Shown here: one piece after another, positions 1 to 11,345 of the stretch
How positions within the stretch are numbered: the first letter of the stretch is position 1
Layout of the letters: each line of letters starts with the position of its first letter
Assembly: GCA_963691705.1 (NCBI GenBank)
Contig: OY829539.1
Coordinates: 14,758,501-14,822,500 of the forward strand
From: Viola odorata
Lineage: Eukaryota > Streptophyta > Magnoliopsida > Malpighiales > Violaceae
Length of the DNA stretch: 64,000 nucleotides
Direction of reading: 5' to 3'
The notes under the pieces: generated by a model
Seen by the model: the letters and a program-made list of their open reading frames with translations, nothing else
The model's database searches: none
Told to the model about the DNA's origin: nothing
Position numbers and translations under genes: made by a program

Positions 1-2016
1 AGGCTTTGTATTAAAATTCGAGCTTCGTACGGTCGAGACACCGTCAAGGAGATGAGCGTCTCGGTACGGAGATCGCGAGAAGCGGGTAAGGGAAGCTGGA
101 GCTTGGCCGCCGGCGACCAAGGAAAAAGATGAACAGTGCCATGTTTCAGCATTGTTCACGTGTGCATGGGTGATGGGCTTGGCCCATCACCGTTTAAATA
201 ATTTCCTTGGGACAGGAACTATTCCTGGCCCATTTCAGTTTCTTTTCATTTTTCAACTGGGCCCAGCCCATTTTTAATTCTTTCCGAAACCTCGGATCAC
301 TTTTTTTCGTAAAAATAATTCGTATGCTTCGTATGATTATTTTTCGTACTATCAACTGTTTAATTTTCTGTACTTATCAACTGTTTAAATTATTCGCACT
401 TTAAATTTCCGCAATTTACTTTCGACAATTTAAATTCAATGATTCATTTTACTGCCTACATGGTCGGTCGCATTTTAATTCTTGCAAATATCAATTGCTT
501 TAATTTTTCGCAAGCAGCTGGAAATTCTTCCGCAATATCAATTGTTTTATTTTCTGCAAATATCAATTGTTTTATTTTCTGCAAATATCAATTGCTTTAT
601 TTTCCGTAATATCAACTGTTTTACTTTTTGCAAATATCACCTGCTTTAATTTTCCGCAAACTGCTAGAAATATTTCCGCAAATATCCAACTGTTTATTTT
701 CTGCAAATATCAATTGTTTTAATTCTTGCAAATACCAACTGCTTTAATTTTTCACAAACTGCTGGAAATTCTTCCGCAACATCAACTGTTTATTTTCCGC
801 AAATATCAACTGTTTACTTTCTGCAAATTATCAAACTGTTTTACATCCCTTGTGAATCGTCAACTACAATCAATTTTTCTGCACTTGTCAAAACAACATT
901 TAATTTTCGTATGCGTCGAATTAATCATTTTTCGCATGCAATCAACTCAGCATTTAAATTTTCGTATGCGGCAAATCAATCATTTATCGCATGCAATCAA
1001 CTGTCATCATTTATTTTCCTGCACTTATCAAACTCAGCATTTAATTCTCGTATGCGTCAATCCATCATTTCTCGCATACAATCAACTGTCACTTAAATTT
1101 TCGCACTCATAAAATTGCTTATTTATTTCTCAAGCTATCGCTAACACTCTCACTTTGTAGGTTTTAAATTCAAGCTTCGCTCGAAAGTACGCCTTTCGAT
1201 TCCTTTTTATTTATTCAACGCTTTTTCGCAAATATCAATCGTACGCATGATATATAGAACTACTAGAATTAAAATCAACCCACATGAACAACGTGTTTAA
1301 AGAGTTACTTAAAATGCCATGCTCATGTGATTTTAAGTTCTCGCTTATATTGACTGCATGTACATGGGGACTTTCGATCCCACATCAGTTTTTCACTTCA
1401 AAATCTATCATTTAAATTTGTACTCTGTTAGCAATCCATGGTAGGATCACGTAGTAACTAATTTAATCATGCATGGCCCGATGATGAAATAAGAGGGCGC
1501 TCATTCAGTCTTACAGAAAATTCAGTCCCATCACGTTACGGTCAAGAATAATGAATCGGTCTTGATAAACGGTAACCCCATCCGAAAGACGATCAAACGG
1601 TAACCCCGTTCAACGATTAATTATTCCTGAACCTCACGATCATAAAAAAAAGACTAAAGTGACAATTCCTCTGAGCGCCCCCCTTTCAAAACAAAACGTA
1701 TTTTATCAAACACCTTTTTAAACACCTCTCTCATCAACCGGTAACCATTTTCGGATGTGACTCGGGTGCCTAACACCTTCCCGAGACCATAATACGACCC
1801 CGAACCTTTGTCTGGGGTCCAGACCCCTTTTTTGTGCCTTTAGTTTTTTTACTTATTATATTTCCTATGCCATGACGATTAAGGTTCCCTAAACCTAGCA
1901 ACCAAATTAGGGTGGCGACTTCATTGCATGTTGCGAGGCGTCTGTTTACGCCAAGCATTGTAAGGTCCCAAATTTCGTTGCACACTCGCGAATTTTTTTA
2001 TTTTCGGGGGCGCGAC
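1..2016 (+). mobile_element. Left Tat/Ogre-type LTR (5' LTR of + strand element, start cut by window)
   Basis: This is most of a long terminal repeat of a Ty3/gypsy element. Read on the + strand it matches the reverse complement of 19831-21733 over nearly its whole length, including the segments around 1700-2010 (Pro/Gly-rich boundary text such as 'ggtgcctaacaccttcccgaga'-like sequence) and the first 80 bases. The right copy shows that about 1.25 kb of LTR, including the promoter, lies before position 1. The 3' end is placed at the GACA before the primer binding site by comparison with the right copy and with the solo LTR at 31342-38979. Several short ORFs inside it are low-complexity and not genes. 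Confidence 0.8.
480..1110 (+). repeat. AT-rich degenerate tandem repeats inside the left LTR
   Basis: Short units built on 'tatcaaytgttt' followed by 'tctgcaaa' or 'ccgcaaa' recur many times at roughly 25-45 base spacing. From about 890 the unit changes to 'catttaattttcgtatgcg' with 'tcgcatgcaatcaactg'. The right LTR has the same kind of array at 20780-21260 in reverse. Copy number differs between the two LTRs, which explains part of their length difference. The ORFs at 726-1112 and 911-1096 are made of these repeats and are not genes. Confidence 0.75.
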
Positions 2017-2040
2017 AGTTTGACGACTTCTCTGGGGAGT
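2017..2040 (+). other. Primer binding site, left Tat element
   Basis: Just inside the LTR the text 'gacgacttctctgggga' aligns with 'ggcgacttcactggga' in the right copy. Both resemble the GGCGACTCTGCTGGGGA-type site that Ogre/Tat elements use to prime on tRNA-Arg. Several bases differ from that pattern, so the site is probably decayed. Confidence 0.55.
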
Positions 2041-2561
2041 GTTGGGGTCGGAGCCGGTTTTATCTTTTTAGAGAGGTGTTTTATTTGTTTATTTATTTTA
2101 TTTGCTTTGATCAATTGCTGACCTGTTCATTTATTTGCTTTATCAATTGTCATATGCATTTCATAGCGCCCTACACCCAGGGGACAATTACCAAAATAGG
2201 AGGGTAGTAGTGACGCCCTAGGACACGTGTCCTGGGTAGTGTTCACCAACCCCAACTCGGATGAACCCCTAAAGCCAGTCGAAAGGTTACTCGATTTCGC
2301 AAGGAATCGGGACACTGGATGACACTTTAGGGACCTTTTCATGTTATCATCCGGGAACCGTTCAAGCCAGTTAGAGGTGTCGGAATAAGAGCCCCAGCAT
2401 GTGCATCATGATTATAACTGTTTGTCGTGGCTCCATTTGTCTTGTTGGCATATTGACGTGATTTTTCTGTTATACGAACTGCGGATTTCTCACACGCACA
2501 GTTTTACTTAGCCCTTAAAATTCTATTATTATCCCACAAGACCCATTTTTGCTCATTTTCT
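2041..2561 (+). other. Untranslated leader of left Tat element
   Basis: The stretch between primer binding site and ORF1 matches the reverse complement of 19292-19810, for example the shared 'ctttagggaccttttcatg' text. No credible ORF is present. It is the transcribed leader of the element. Confidence 0.6.
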
Positions 2562-4283
2562 ATGGCAGCGCCTACACTACTTTCATTTGATATTTTTGGG
2601 GGACGAAGCTTCGACGATCAAGCTGCCCGAGGAGATCTATTAGAACAGGGATTCGCCCCTGACATCACCACTAAAATCAAAGTGGAGGTTGTAGACTTTG
2701 ATTTAACTAGGATCCGGATGCTAAGAAATGAGCTGACTGAAGACAAGGAGACACAGTTTGAGGGTAGTTATGGAAAGCTACTGACCCTAGTTGACGTAAA
2801 AACCAATTGGGGTTGCATCCGGGCAGCCCTGAGGTTCTGGGATCCCTATTATCGTTGCTTCTCTTTTGACAAAGGAGTAGACTTGACTCCCACGCTCGAG
2901 GAGTACTCAGCTCTGATGTGCTTCACATCTCCCATATCAACAATTTAACAGAACGTCCGACTGGACTCTGCAAGTGTAAAAATAAGACTCGACAAGCTAT
3001 TAGGAATCACTACTCGTGTCAAGGAGGGTGACTACTTCTGGTGTTGGTCAGATATCGAGGCACGATTTCAGCTGTCCAATGGAGCAAAATGCTTAAGGAT
3101 TCTGGCCTTCGCCATTGTAGGATTCGTCCTTTTTCCGAGGATGAGAAACGCCATCGACTTTTCAGCAGCCAACATCTTTTACGAAATGGAGGTAAATGCC
3201 ATCAATCCTACAACAGCCATCTTGGCCGAGACCTTTCGCTCCTTGGACTCTTGCCGAAGAAAAGGGAAATGGAGGCTTACCTGCTGCACCCAGTTACTGA
3301 CAGTATGGTTGGTCAGCCACTTCAAACAAATTCCTGATCAGTCCATCTTCTTCGAAAGCTACATAAGGTCGTGCACTCTGCTCAAAGTTATCAACGCAAT
3401 GACCACGGATAGATGGGAGATGGAAAACAAGGACGTCTAGATCGATCAATTCATTAACCTCTCAGAAGAGGACTTCAGTTGGCATGCCAAGTGGTTGCGA
3501 ACCTCCGATCCTATCGTCTGCTGTGGGCCCCTACCTTGGGTTCCCTTAATCGGAGCATGGGGATGTACTCACTATTGCCCTGCCCTCGTACTCAGACAGT
3601 TTTGCATCACGCAAATCATTCCAGTGACTTTCGGCATGACGAAATCAGACCTACCACACACCGGGGAAAATCAGAACATCCAGGTGTACGCCCAAGACTG
3701 GGCCCACCCCTTTTGTCTCAAAGGACGCGTCGCCCCTGCAGCAACGATACCACAATATCCACAGTGGAGGTTGAAACGAGTCCACGGCAATGTCCTACTT
3801 CGCCCAGAAAATCAGAAACCGATGGAAGAGGAAGGAGAATCGCAAGTAAGTGGAGGAATGGATGCTATGGCTTACGCCCAAGTAGTAGAGCAAATGCGAG
3901 CAGCGCAGGAAGAATGAGATCTGATGACCGAGGAAATAGATACCGCCGAAGCACGTCAATGCTACGCAGAAGTCCAGATGAATGAACTGGATAGGCATCA
4001 CAAGGATTTCATCCGCGTACAAACAGTACAAAAGAAGGTGGCCCTCAGGGCTTTTAAGGAATGCTTGAGCAGTGAAACCCGCAAAAGAGAAGCATCAAGT
4101 GCCATAATCGAAGACAGGGATTCGACGATAAGGGTCTTGACTAATCGTGCAGATTTGGGGGATAGGAAAAGCCAGGCACTGCAAAGCCGAATTGCCGCTT
4201 TAGAAGCTGAGATAGAGATGCAGAAAGGAGAGTTGGCTTCGATGGAGTACCTTTGGCAAGAGAACTCTAACGTCCAGGATTAA
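2562..4283 (+). pseudogene. Tat/Ogre ORF1 (extra ORF before gag), left copy, broken
   Basis: Ogre-type elements carry an additional ORF upstream of gag; its role is unknown. This copy starts MAAPTLLSFDIFGG and reads in one frame to a stop at 4283, about 574 codons, but is interrupted by in-frame stops at 2946, 3438 and 3915. The right copy (17563-19291, -) keeps Tyr at the first and Trp at the second, so those stops arose here. The N-terminal part has a conserved block 'DPYYRCFSFDKGVDLTPTLE', typical of a plant domain found in many retroelement-linked proteins (I believe DUF7745). The C-terminal 120 residues are charged and heptad-like (EKEASSAIIEDRDSTIRVL-type), suggesting a coiled coil. It sits about 0.5 kb after the primer binding site and 0.8 kb before gag. 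The assignment as Ogre ORF1 is inference from position and pairing. Confidence 0.7.
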
Positions 4284-5066
4284 CGCCTTCATGGAAAGGC
4301 TCGGATATCGGCAGACCTTTTCTTTTTAGCTAGGACCCCTGATTTCATCTATCTTAGCCATTTTTGATGAATTTAGGTAGTTGGCAAGTTTACCATACTT
4401 TTGTAAACACTTTTAATAAAGTCGTACTCTTTCGGATATTTATTAAAATCGCCTCACCTTTTCCATATCGATTATCTATCCAAAGCAACTCAAAAGACTA
4501 TCGCAAAAAGAAAGAGAAAATCCCTCCGGGATAAACACAGTCGTTTCACCCAAAGAACCAAAAAATCAGACCAAATATTCGAAAAACAACCAAATATTGC
4601 CCACTCGTGGCCTTGTCCTCTTAGCTTATCACAAGAAGCTCCGAGTTCATAGCATAGATCATCGTCCCTCCCCTCGGTTGGGTTCACCAGGCATAAGGCT
4701 CTACATCGTCGAAAGCGTAGTGTAAAAAGATCTTCCTAGCATGGCGGCATTGGTTGCCCCTGCTGATTTGGGTTTCGCAGATAGCATCTCAGATTACATC
4801 ACAACGTTGGAATGAATAGAGGCTTCCTTCGCACATCATCCACAACTAGGAGATCACGCCTCTCCGACCGCCCTGAAAATATCAAATGAAAGTGTGGCTG
4901 GAAAGCGAATGAGCAAACGTGGAGGCCTCGGGATTGCACATCACTTGTGTATCCTCACTTGTACTTACTCTTTTCTGTGTTTTTCCCTTTTTTCAGGTTC
5001 ACGATAGCTCCTCGGAAGCACGCTACTCCGCACAGGCTCCCTTTAACTAGACTTCAAAAGCGAAAA
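4284..5066 (+). other. Spacer between ORF1 and gag, left Tat element
   Basis: Noncoding by eye. It matches the reverse complement of 16776-17562, including 'tttaataaagtcgtactctttcggatat'-like text and the 'tgtgtatcctcacttgtact' stretch just before gag. It contains an AATAAA-like word near 4415, possibly an internal polyadenylation signal. The small antisense ORF at 4490-4687 is not supported. Confidence 0.6.
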
Positions 5067-7303
5067 ATGACTGAACCGGCTAAGACCGATGAAGCACTGA
5101 CAGCTAGAATCGCAGAGTTAGAGGAGCAAGTTAAGATCAATACAGAAAGGGCCGTTAGGGCCAAAAAGGAAAGAGATGAAGCTGTCACCGAATTGCCACC
5201 GGGTTTTGATCCCCCTGAAATGAAAGGACCTCCCTCTTCGCTCACCGTTGCAGGACCTTCTGTACTCCCGCCACTTTCTGGCCCCGTGGGCTAGTGGAGA
5301 TGGGTTAGTCCCTTCACTGTACCCACAGCTGCAAATGCTACAGTTAAGGCGGGTGAAGAGATCTCCCCGTCGCTTCAGCACCTTTCAATCAACCCTGCTG
5401 TGGACCCCAGCAAGAGCCAGGCCCACCTGGAGACCTTGTATCTCCCTCCTATTCCTCCGAGCACAGTTCCCGGACCTGTGGTAACTCAGCCTCTTACTTT
5501 CAACCCAGCACAACCTCAGTTCTCGTCAGAAGCTATGTTACCCTTCGGCTCTAACCCCATCGGGGCTGAGCAACCGAAAAGTGACCCACTGAATCTGCTC
5601 GAAGAAAGGCTCCGAGCAATTGAAGGGGCCGATCCATTTGACCCCACCGGCCCTGCCGATATGTGTATGGTCCCGGGGATCGTTATACCACCGAAGTACA
5701 AGATCCCTGACTTCGAAAAGTATACTGGGGTAGAGTGCCCAAAGACCCACCTCAGAGCATACTGCAACAAGATGGCAGGGATGATCCACAACGAGCCGTT
5801 GTTGATTCATCTATTCCGAGAAAGCTTGACCAAGCACGCCCTAACATGGTATATGGGGCTAGACAGGGCCAGGATCAGGACATGGAGAGACCTGTCTGAT
5901 GCCTTCTATAGGCAATATAAATTCAACATGGAGGTAGCACCCGACCGCGCTGACCTGCAAAACCTGGAAAAGAAAGTCGGCGAGTCCGTGAAGACCTATG
6001 CTCAGAGATGGAGAGAGTTGGCTTCCAGAATCTCTCATCCTTTAAGCGACAAGGAACTCTTGTCGATTTTCTTGCACACCTTTAAGGCTCCCTACTACAC
6101 CTACCTGATCTCGAATCCTTCAAACAGCTTCTCCGACATGGTCCTAATTGCCGAAAGAGTCGAGCAGGGGATTAAATCCGGACGAATCATACCTTCGGCA
6201 CTAGAGTCTGCACCCAAGAAAGCGTCCATCATAAAAGGAGATGTTGGATTTGTCGCTCCCCAAGCTAATCACGGGCAACCATTTCTACCACCTCCACCTT
6301 ATCTATCGCCACCGCCCTATCCTTCGCCATCGCTATATCAACCCACCTTCTTTCCTTTTGCCTCACCACTCGTTGCTAATATCGCACCTCAAAACCATAC
6401 ACGTTTCCCATCATCTCTGGCACAAACATCACAACCCATGCAACCCAAGCTATATAACCCACCAAAAGACCCAAATAACCAAAACACGTCAAACAATCGG
6501 TGGAACCGAGAGCCTTTACCTCCTTTTCCTCTCCCAGCGGGAGAAATCTACAAACATCTCTTGGCAGCTGGACAGATCGTACCAGTTCCAGCTCAGCCTC
6601 AAATGCCTCCTTACCCGAAAGGGTTGATCTCAACGTAAGATGCGAATATCACGCTGGAGCCCTAGGTCACACTCTGGAAAATTGCTTCGCATTCAAAGTA
6701 AAAGTCCATAACTTGATCAAAAGTGGATGGGTATCTTTCGAAGGGTTAGCAAAAGGACCCAACACATCCACCAACCCTCTCCCCAATCATCCCCAAGGAA
6801 AGGAAGGGGTGAACGCCATCTCAGCAGAAGGAATCAACGATTCTCGCCCTTCAATCAAGGAAGCGCCCAACGAAGAACTGTTCTTCGCATTAGCTAAAAA
6901 TGCACACCTACCTTTCCCAGAGAATAATCAGGCCCAATGCCTATTCTGCCAAGGGGAAAGCAAGCACAAAATCCAAGATTGCAGACTTTTTCGACAGAAA
7001 GTCAAGCAACTCGCGACATTCGGGATCATTCAGACCAAAGGAAAAACCCGAGGAGCAATCAATGCCATCGAGGACCATTCTCCAGCACCGCATTCCTTCG
7101 AATATGTGGCCCAAACAGGGGATACTGTCACTTTCCCCTTCGCAGCCGAAACCATCAATGGAAGTCCGATCGAGGTATCAGACCTCCGTATCTGCACTCT
7201 AGGAGAAGAAAAGTCTTCGCCTGGTTCAGTCATTTTCGTAAAGAAGTCAGGGGAGTCTGTGCGCAACTGGACCATCACCATGCTTCCGGATGTCTCTCCG
7301 TAA
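5067..7303 (+). pseudogene. gag: Tat/Ogre gag, left copy, with protease region deleted
   Basis: Gag forms the virus-like particle in the cytoplasm. The start MTEPAKTDEALTARIAELEE begins a coiled coil, followed by a proline-rich stretch and the retrotransposon gag core (EKYTGVECPKTHLRAY to the AERVEQGIKSGRI region, about 5700-6180). A second Pro/Tyr-rich linker comes next, then Cys/His motifs CEYHAGALGHTLENC and CLFCQGESKHKIQDC near 6640 and 6940. There is an in-frame TAG at 5292 and a 1-base loss near 6620 that shifts the frame; the right copy is in register there. After 'QTGDT' near 7120 the sequence jumps straight to 'TFPFAAETINGSP', which in the right copy lies beyond the protease. The protease is therefore missing. 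The reading ends 'LPDVSP' at the intron donor. Confidence 0.85.
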
Positions 7304-7446
7304 TTACTCCTTTTAGAAAAACACATGCTTGCACGTTTTATTACCAAAACCTTTTGTAGGAACTCACGTTCCCCTTCTGTTAAAAATCAAATATATATGC
7401 AATTTTTGTTTTACGCATCTCTTTTTTTCGCATTTTTAAATTTCAG
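7300..7446 (+). other. Putative retroelement intron between gag-pro and pol, left copy
   Basis: The text runs 'tctctcc|gtaattactcc' at the left end and 'aaatttcag|gatgaatg' at the right end. It is T-rich, has stops in all frames, and falls between two coding blocks. The right element has the same arrangement at 12298-12447. Ogre elements are known for an intron near the pro/RT boundary whose partial splicing joins Gag-Pro to the rest of Pol. I see the signals; splicing here is inferred. Confidence 0.6.
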
Positions 7447-7966
7447 GATGAATGTTAGTACGGATTGTCATGATAAAATTTATGTCTTTACTGGCGAAGA
7501 AATCATCGCTACGACCAAAGACAAAGCCGAAATCTCCGACGAACTGACCCGTTTATTAGAAAGTTCAGAAAAGGAAATAACCCCTTATCGGGAGGAATTA
7601 GACGAAGTAAACTTGGGGGCAAGCAATGAGAGTCAGAAGTTGGTTAAGATCGAAACTACCCTGGACACCGTTCAGAGAGAAAGGTTAATTTCTCTCCTCA
7701 AAGACTACTCTGACGTATTCGCATGGTCATACACCGACATGGCAGGTCTTGATCCCGGGATAGGTGAGCATCGTATCCCATTGAAACCTGAGTTTAAACC
7801 TGTCAAACAAAAGCTTGAAGAAAATCATCCACAAATGGTAGTCACTCACAAGGACTGGCATGACATGCTTCCCTTCGCGCTGCATGCTTACCGGATAGCA
7901 ACCCGTACATCCATAGGGGCAACAACCTCGACCTTCATCTTCGGGTTTTTGGTCTTTCTTTGGTGA
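7447..7966 (+). pseudogene. pol: Collapsed pol of left Tat element (RT N-terminus fused to integrase C-terminal part)
   Basis: From MNVSTDCHDKIYVFTGEE the protein follows the start of the RT region (RERLISLLKDYSDVFAWSY, the usual Ty3/gypsy entry block 'DVFAWSY.D..GL'). After 'KPVKQKL' near 7815 it jumps to 'QMVVTHKDWHDMLPFALHAY', which in the right copy is in the integrase near 10860. The whole RT, RNase H and first half of integrase are missing. Similarity to the right copy stops after 'RTSIGAT' near 7922. The last residues of the ORF are unrelated, so that point is the junction with the 3' region of the right element. Confidence 0.8.
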
Positions 7967-8680
7967 TGGCTCTCAGCGATCTTTCGGTGACCTTTTTCGT
8001 CTCCTTCGTAGTGTACTTGAACTTGGTGTGCTTTTACTTCCGGCTGGCAATCTTAGCTGAAACTGCTCCTTGGCTCTCGGGGTATGAGTGATAGGGAAGG
8101 TTTTGGTAGGAGTAATGGCATATGTGGTGGAAAGAAGGAAAAAACAAAAAAAATGGAGAAGATCGTAAAAGTCCCACGTCATTTTATTGTTATCCCATGT
8201 CTAATTGCACATGTACCCTGGATATTATGTGAATTCAACTAATATGTAGTCAGGCACTTACACTCATGAAGGATAAGGCACGATGGCTCGAAAATGCTTA
8301 CCGGGATTTGTCTGTGACTGCTTACGTCGGAGCAAACCGTGGATAAAAGAGCAAGCAAGTAAGATCATGCATGAGATGTAATTTTGATGGATGCTTTATT
8401 TAACAGAGGGATTGAACATTCCCGACCTTTGCAATGTATGAATGTGCTATGAAAGTAGTATGGGATTTTGTTTTAGCCGGGCTAAATGGGGATCGTTTGA
8501 TTGATTGATTTTTGATTGATTGATAGTTTAAAGCTAGGACACGGGGGATGACCTATTTGCAAGAGTTCAACGAGAACCTAAAGGGTTGCCCCTAGTGGGC
8601 CAGATGACCGCACGTAAATTAAAGCAAACAAAGTGAGCAGGAACGAAAATAAATTTTAAATGAAGGGGGAAGAAAGATAG

Positions 8681-8716
8681 ACTCCCCTAAAATGTGCAAC
8701 GGGGCTGCAAGGGCGT
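8681..8716. repeat. Repeat copy 1 in centre region
   Basis: The core 'aaaatgtgcaacggggctgc' recurs with two changes at 9060-9101, about 380 bases away, each time after a 'cccc' run and followed by 'agggcgt'. It may be a remnant of the tandem repeats common in Tat 3' regions. Confidence 0.6.
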
Positions 8717-9059
8717 CTTCCATGAGCTTTATGTGGATGACAATGGGATGATTCACGTCCCTGCGAAATGGAGAGGGAACAACAGAGTAGAAGAGAAAGG
8801 TTGATTAAAAACAAAAATGACATAAGTTCAGGGATTCTCCCTTTCCCTTAGCCCGGTTTTTCGAGGGTGTCGGTGGCATAGTCCCAGCTCAGGAACGCCT
8901 TGCTTAGATGCTTTGATTGGTTTCTTTTTCAGCTGCTTCACGGAAACCGCTGATCCAGGTCGGAGTGAGGAAGAGATCCGCATTTTTGCTTATTAGCTTG
9001 CTGGCCCCTTGCCGGACCTTCGCCGATTGGCTTCGTGATTGCTCTGGGATAAAGGGGAA

Positions 9060-9101
9060 AATCCCCTGTCCCCAAAATGTGCAGCGGGGCTGCGAGGGCG
9101 T
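9060..9101. repeat. Repeat copy 2 in centre region
   Basis: The core 'aaaatgtgcagcggggctgc' is followed by 'gagggcgta'. It pairs with 8681-8716. Confidence 0.6.
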
Positions 9102-10024
9102 ATGCTTACCGTTCTTATGCAGGCAACAAATGGGGGCGACCTAGTTCCTGAAAAAGATACGGCGAGAACAAATGAGGAGTAAATGCAAGACAATTTTTAG
9201 CAAAAGTAATGTGATTGATAAGTGTTAAGCTCTCCCTTTTAGACGGGCCATCCGTGGGTCACTGCAGTGTGACTTGCGTCGGATGTTGGTTGATGATGGC
9301 TTTGCTATTAGATGTTTTGCCGAAGTTCTCATTTCGGCGAGGGTGATACTTGCAGTCCGGCTGTCCCTCTTCAGAGAGGAGTTCTGACGCTTTTTGCAGC
9401 AAGGGATTATGGATAAAACAAATGAATGCGGTCACCGTCAGTCAGTAGTTAGTGGCCCAAAAATTAAAGGATTGATCTTCATCGTGTTGATCATGGTGCG
9501 GACATTGAGAAACTTCTTGAACAAGACCGCATCAAGTATGTTGATTGTGGTCCTGGGAGAATAGCTTTTCGCCGTGCTTTTTCTCTAGGAGTTCTGCATG
9601 CAGAGGTGCGCTGGGCGACCATGGCGTTTTGGTGATGAGCTCCTCCGAAGGGTCAACGGAGGTGGGAGCTTATGTTACTAGCGTCCTGGCGGCTCGGCCG
9701 GTATGGGACGGGCTTTGTGACTTTGGTCCAACATTCAGTCCTCGCTTGAACTGGATAGTAGTATTGCTGTGAAATTCTGACGGTGGATAGTCTTTAAGTT
9801 CTTAAGGAGTGTCGCAGGCTCCGACAATCCTCTAGATGATCGGATGATAGCTTCGCGGGGTGGTCCCCCTTTTGATGCATCCGGACCTTTGAGACCGGTT
9901 GCGGGCCATGCTGGTAGTACTGCGAGGAAAGAGAATTTTTAATTTAGATGGTAGTGGGTTTTTAAAATCTTTCCTGATTCGCTCTTGAAGGCGGCCTGCT
10001 GTGGCAATTCAGGAGCTGCTGCGA

Positions 10025-10042
10025 GGGGGGGGGGGGGGGGGG
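10025..10042 (+). repeat. Homopolymer of 18 G
   Basis: An uninterrupted run of 18 G lies in the centre region. It can form a G-quadruplex on + and is also a place where assembly length may be unreliable. Confidence 0.9.
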
Positions 10043-10346
10043 AACTCCCTGGTCCTATCGTGATGATGAGATGAGACAATATGTCCCTGCAAAACCTTAA
10101 GATTGATTAGTGGCGTTAGTCTAAATGTCGTGCCTTATGTCTCGAACTACTCCTTGGGAGCCAACAAAGCCATGCTTCCTTTTTTCATCTCACGAATTTA
10201 AAAAAAAAGGAACAAAAAGTTTTAAAACAAAAAGCATCTCCTGAAAAAAAAACTCATTTTATTAATTTCAGGATAAACATTCGAGCGATACTGTCATGAT
10301 AAAACCCTATGTCTTTGGCTCGGCCAGATGCGTGGTTCGCGACACT

Positions 10347-11345
10347 TTAGGCGAAGTATATCTTGACAGCATCGACATTTACCGGTCTTGGTAGATCATC
10401 TCCGTCCATGTTGGTTAGCATTAGGGCACCCCCCGAGAATGCACTTTTAACTAGATATGGGCCCTCGTACCTTAGGGCCCACTTTCCTTGACTAGCCTCC
10501 TGATGAGGGAGAATTTTCTTCAACACTAAATCCCCAGTCTTGAACTCGCGAGGTCGCACTTTCTTATTATAAGTGTTGGCCATTCTTTGCTGATATAATT
10601 GTGCATGGCAGATAGCTGCCAAGCACTTTTCGGGAAGGAGGTTCAGCTGCTCGTACCTCACTCTTGCCTAATCCGATTCTTCTACTTCGGATTCTGCCAG
10701 GATTCTGAGAGAAGGGATTTCTACCTCAAGGGGAATTACGACTTCCATACCATAAACTAATGAGTAGGGAGTTGCCCCTATGGACGTACGAGTTGCTATC
10801 CGGTAAGCATGCAGTGCGAAAGGAAGTATGTCATGCCAATCCTTGTGAGTGACCACCATTTGGATGATCCTTTTCAAGTTTTTGTTTGCTGCTTCGACTG
10901 CGCCATTCATTTTTGGACGATATGGTGACGAGTTTCGGTGCTTCACCTTCCAGCGTTGGCAAAGACCGTCGATCATCTTTCCGTTCAGATTAGTGTTGTT
11001 GTCCGTGATGATTGTTTCTGGGATCCCATGACGGCAAATGATGCTTTTCTCAATAAATCGCATGGTTTCTTTCTGAGTGACGTTGGAGTAAGAGGCGGCT
11101 TCTACCCACTTGGTGAAGTAGTCGATTGCTACGATGATGATTCGATGGCCGTTAGAGGCTGTTGGATAAAATTGGCCGAAGATGTCGATTCCTCATATCG
11201 CAAAAGGCCAAGGCGATGTCATGCTGAAGAAAGGGGCTGGAGGGACATGGAGATGGTCCACGTAAATCTGACATTTGTGGCATTTTCGGAAGTAGTCGAT
11301 GCAATCTCGTTCGATGGTGAGCCAAAAATAACCTTGTCTCATTAT
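10347..11345 (-). pseudogene. pol: Integrase of right Tat element
   Basis: Integrase inserts retroelement cDNA into the chromosome. On - the catalytic core is visible in order: 'AIDYFTKWVEA' after the first Asp block (IDVFGQI, about 11150), then ITDNNTNLNG with the second Asp near 10995, and NGAVEAANKNLK with the Glu near 10895. These fit the D,D-35-E triad. The C-terminal block 'MANTYNKKVRPREFKTGDLV' and KWALRYEGPYLV are typical of Ty3/gypsy integrase C-termini. An in-frame stop lies near 10668 and another upstream break near 11066, so the gene is dead. The protein end at 10347 is natural (VDAVKIYFA). The 3' LTR expected downstream is missing. Confidence 0.85.

Larger units (their letters stand above)
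7967..10346 (-). other. Centre of the inverted pair: 3' noncoding region, probably of the right Tat element
   Basis: About 2.4 kb with no convincing gene. Read on - it follows directly after the integrase stop at 10347, so it is most simply the long 3' noncoding region seen in Tat/Ogre elements between pol and the 3' LTR. No LTR or polypurine tract is recognisable before the left element begins near 7922. It contains a (ttga)n-like run near 8498-8525, a 36-40 base repeat pair (about 8681 and 9060), and an 18-base G run. ORFs at 8917-9144, 9545-9772 and 7973-8182 show no recognisable protein. Confidence 0.5.

Noticed and set aside
726..1112. 128-codon ORF in the left LTR
   Set aside because: It is made of AT-rich tandem repeats; the equivalent stretch of the right LTR has no matching ORF.
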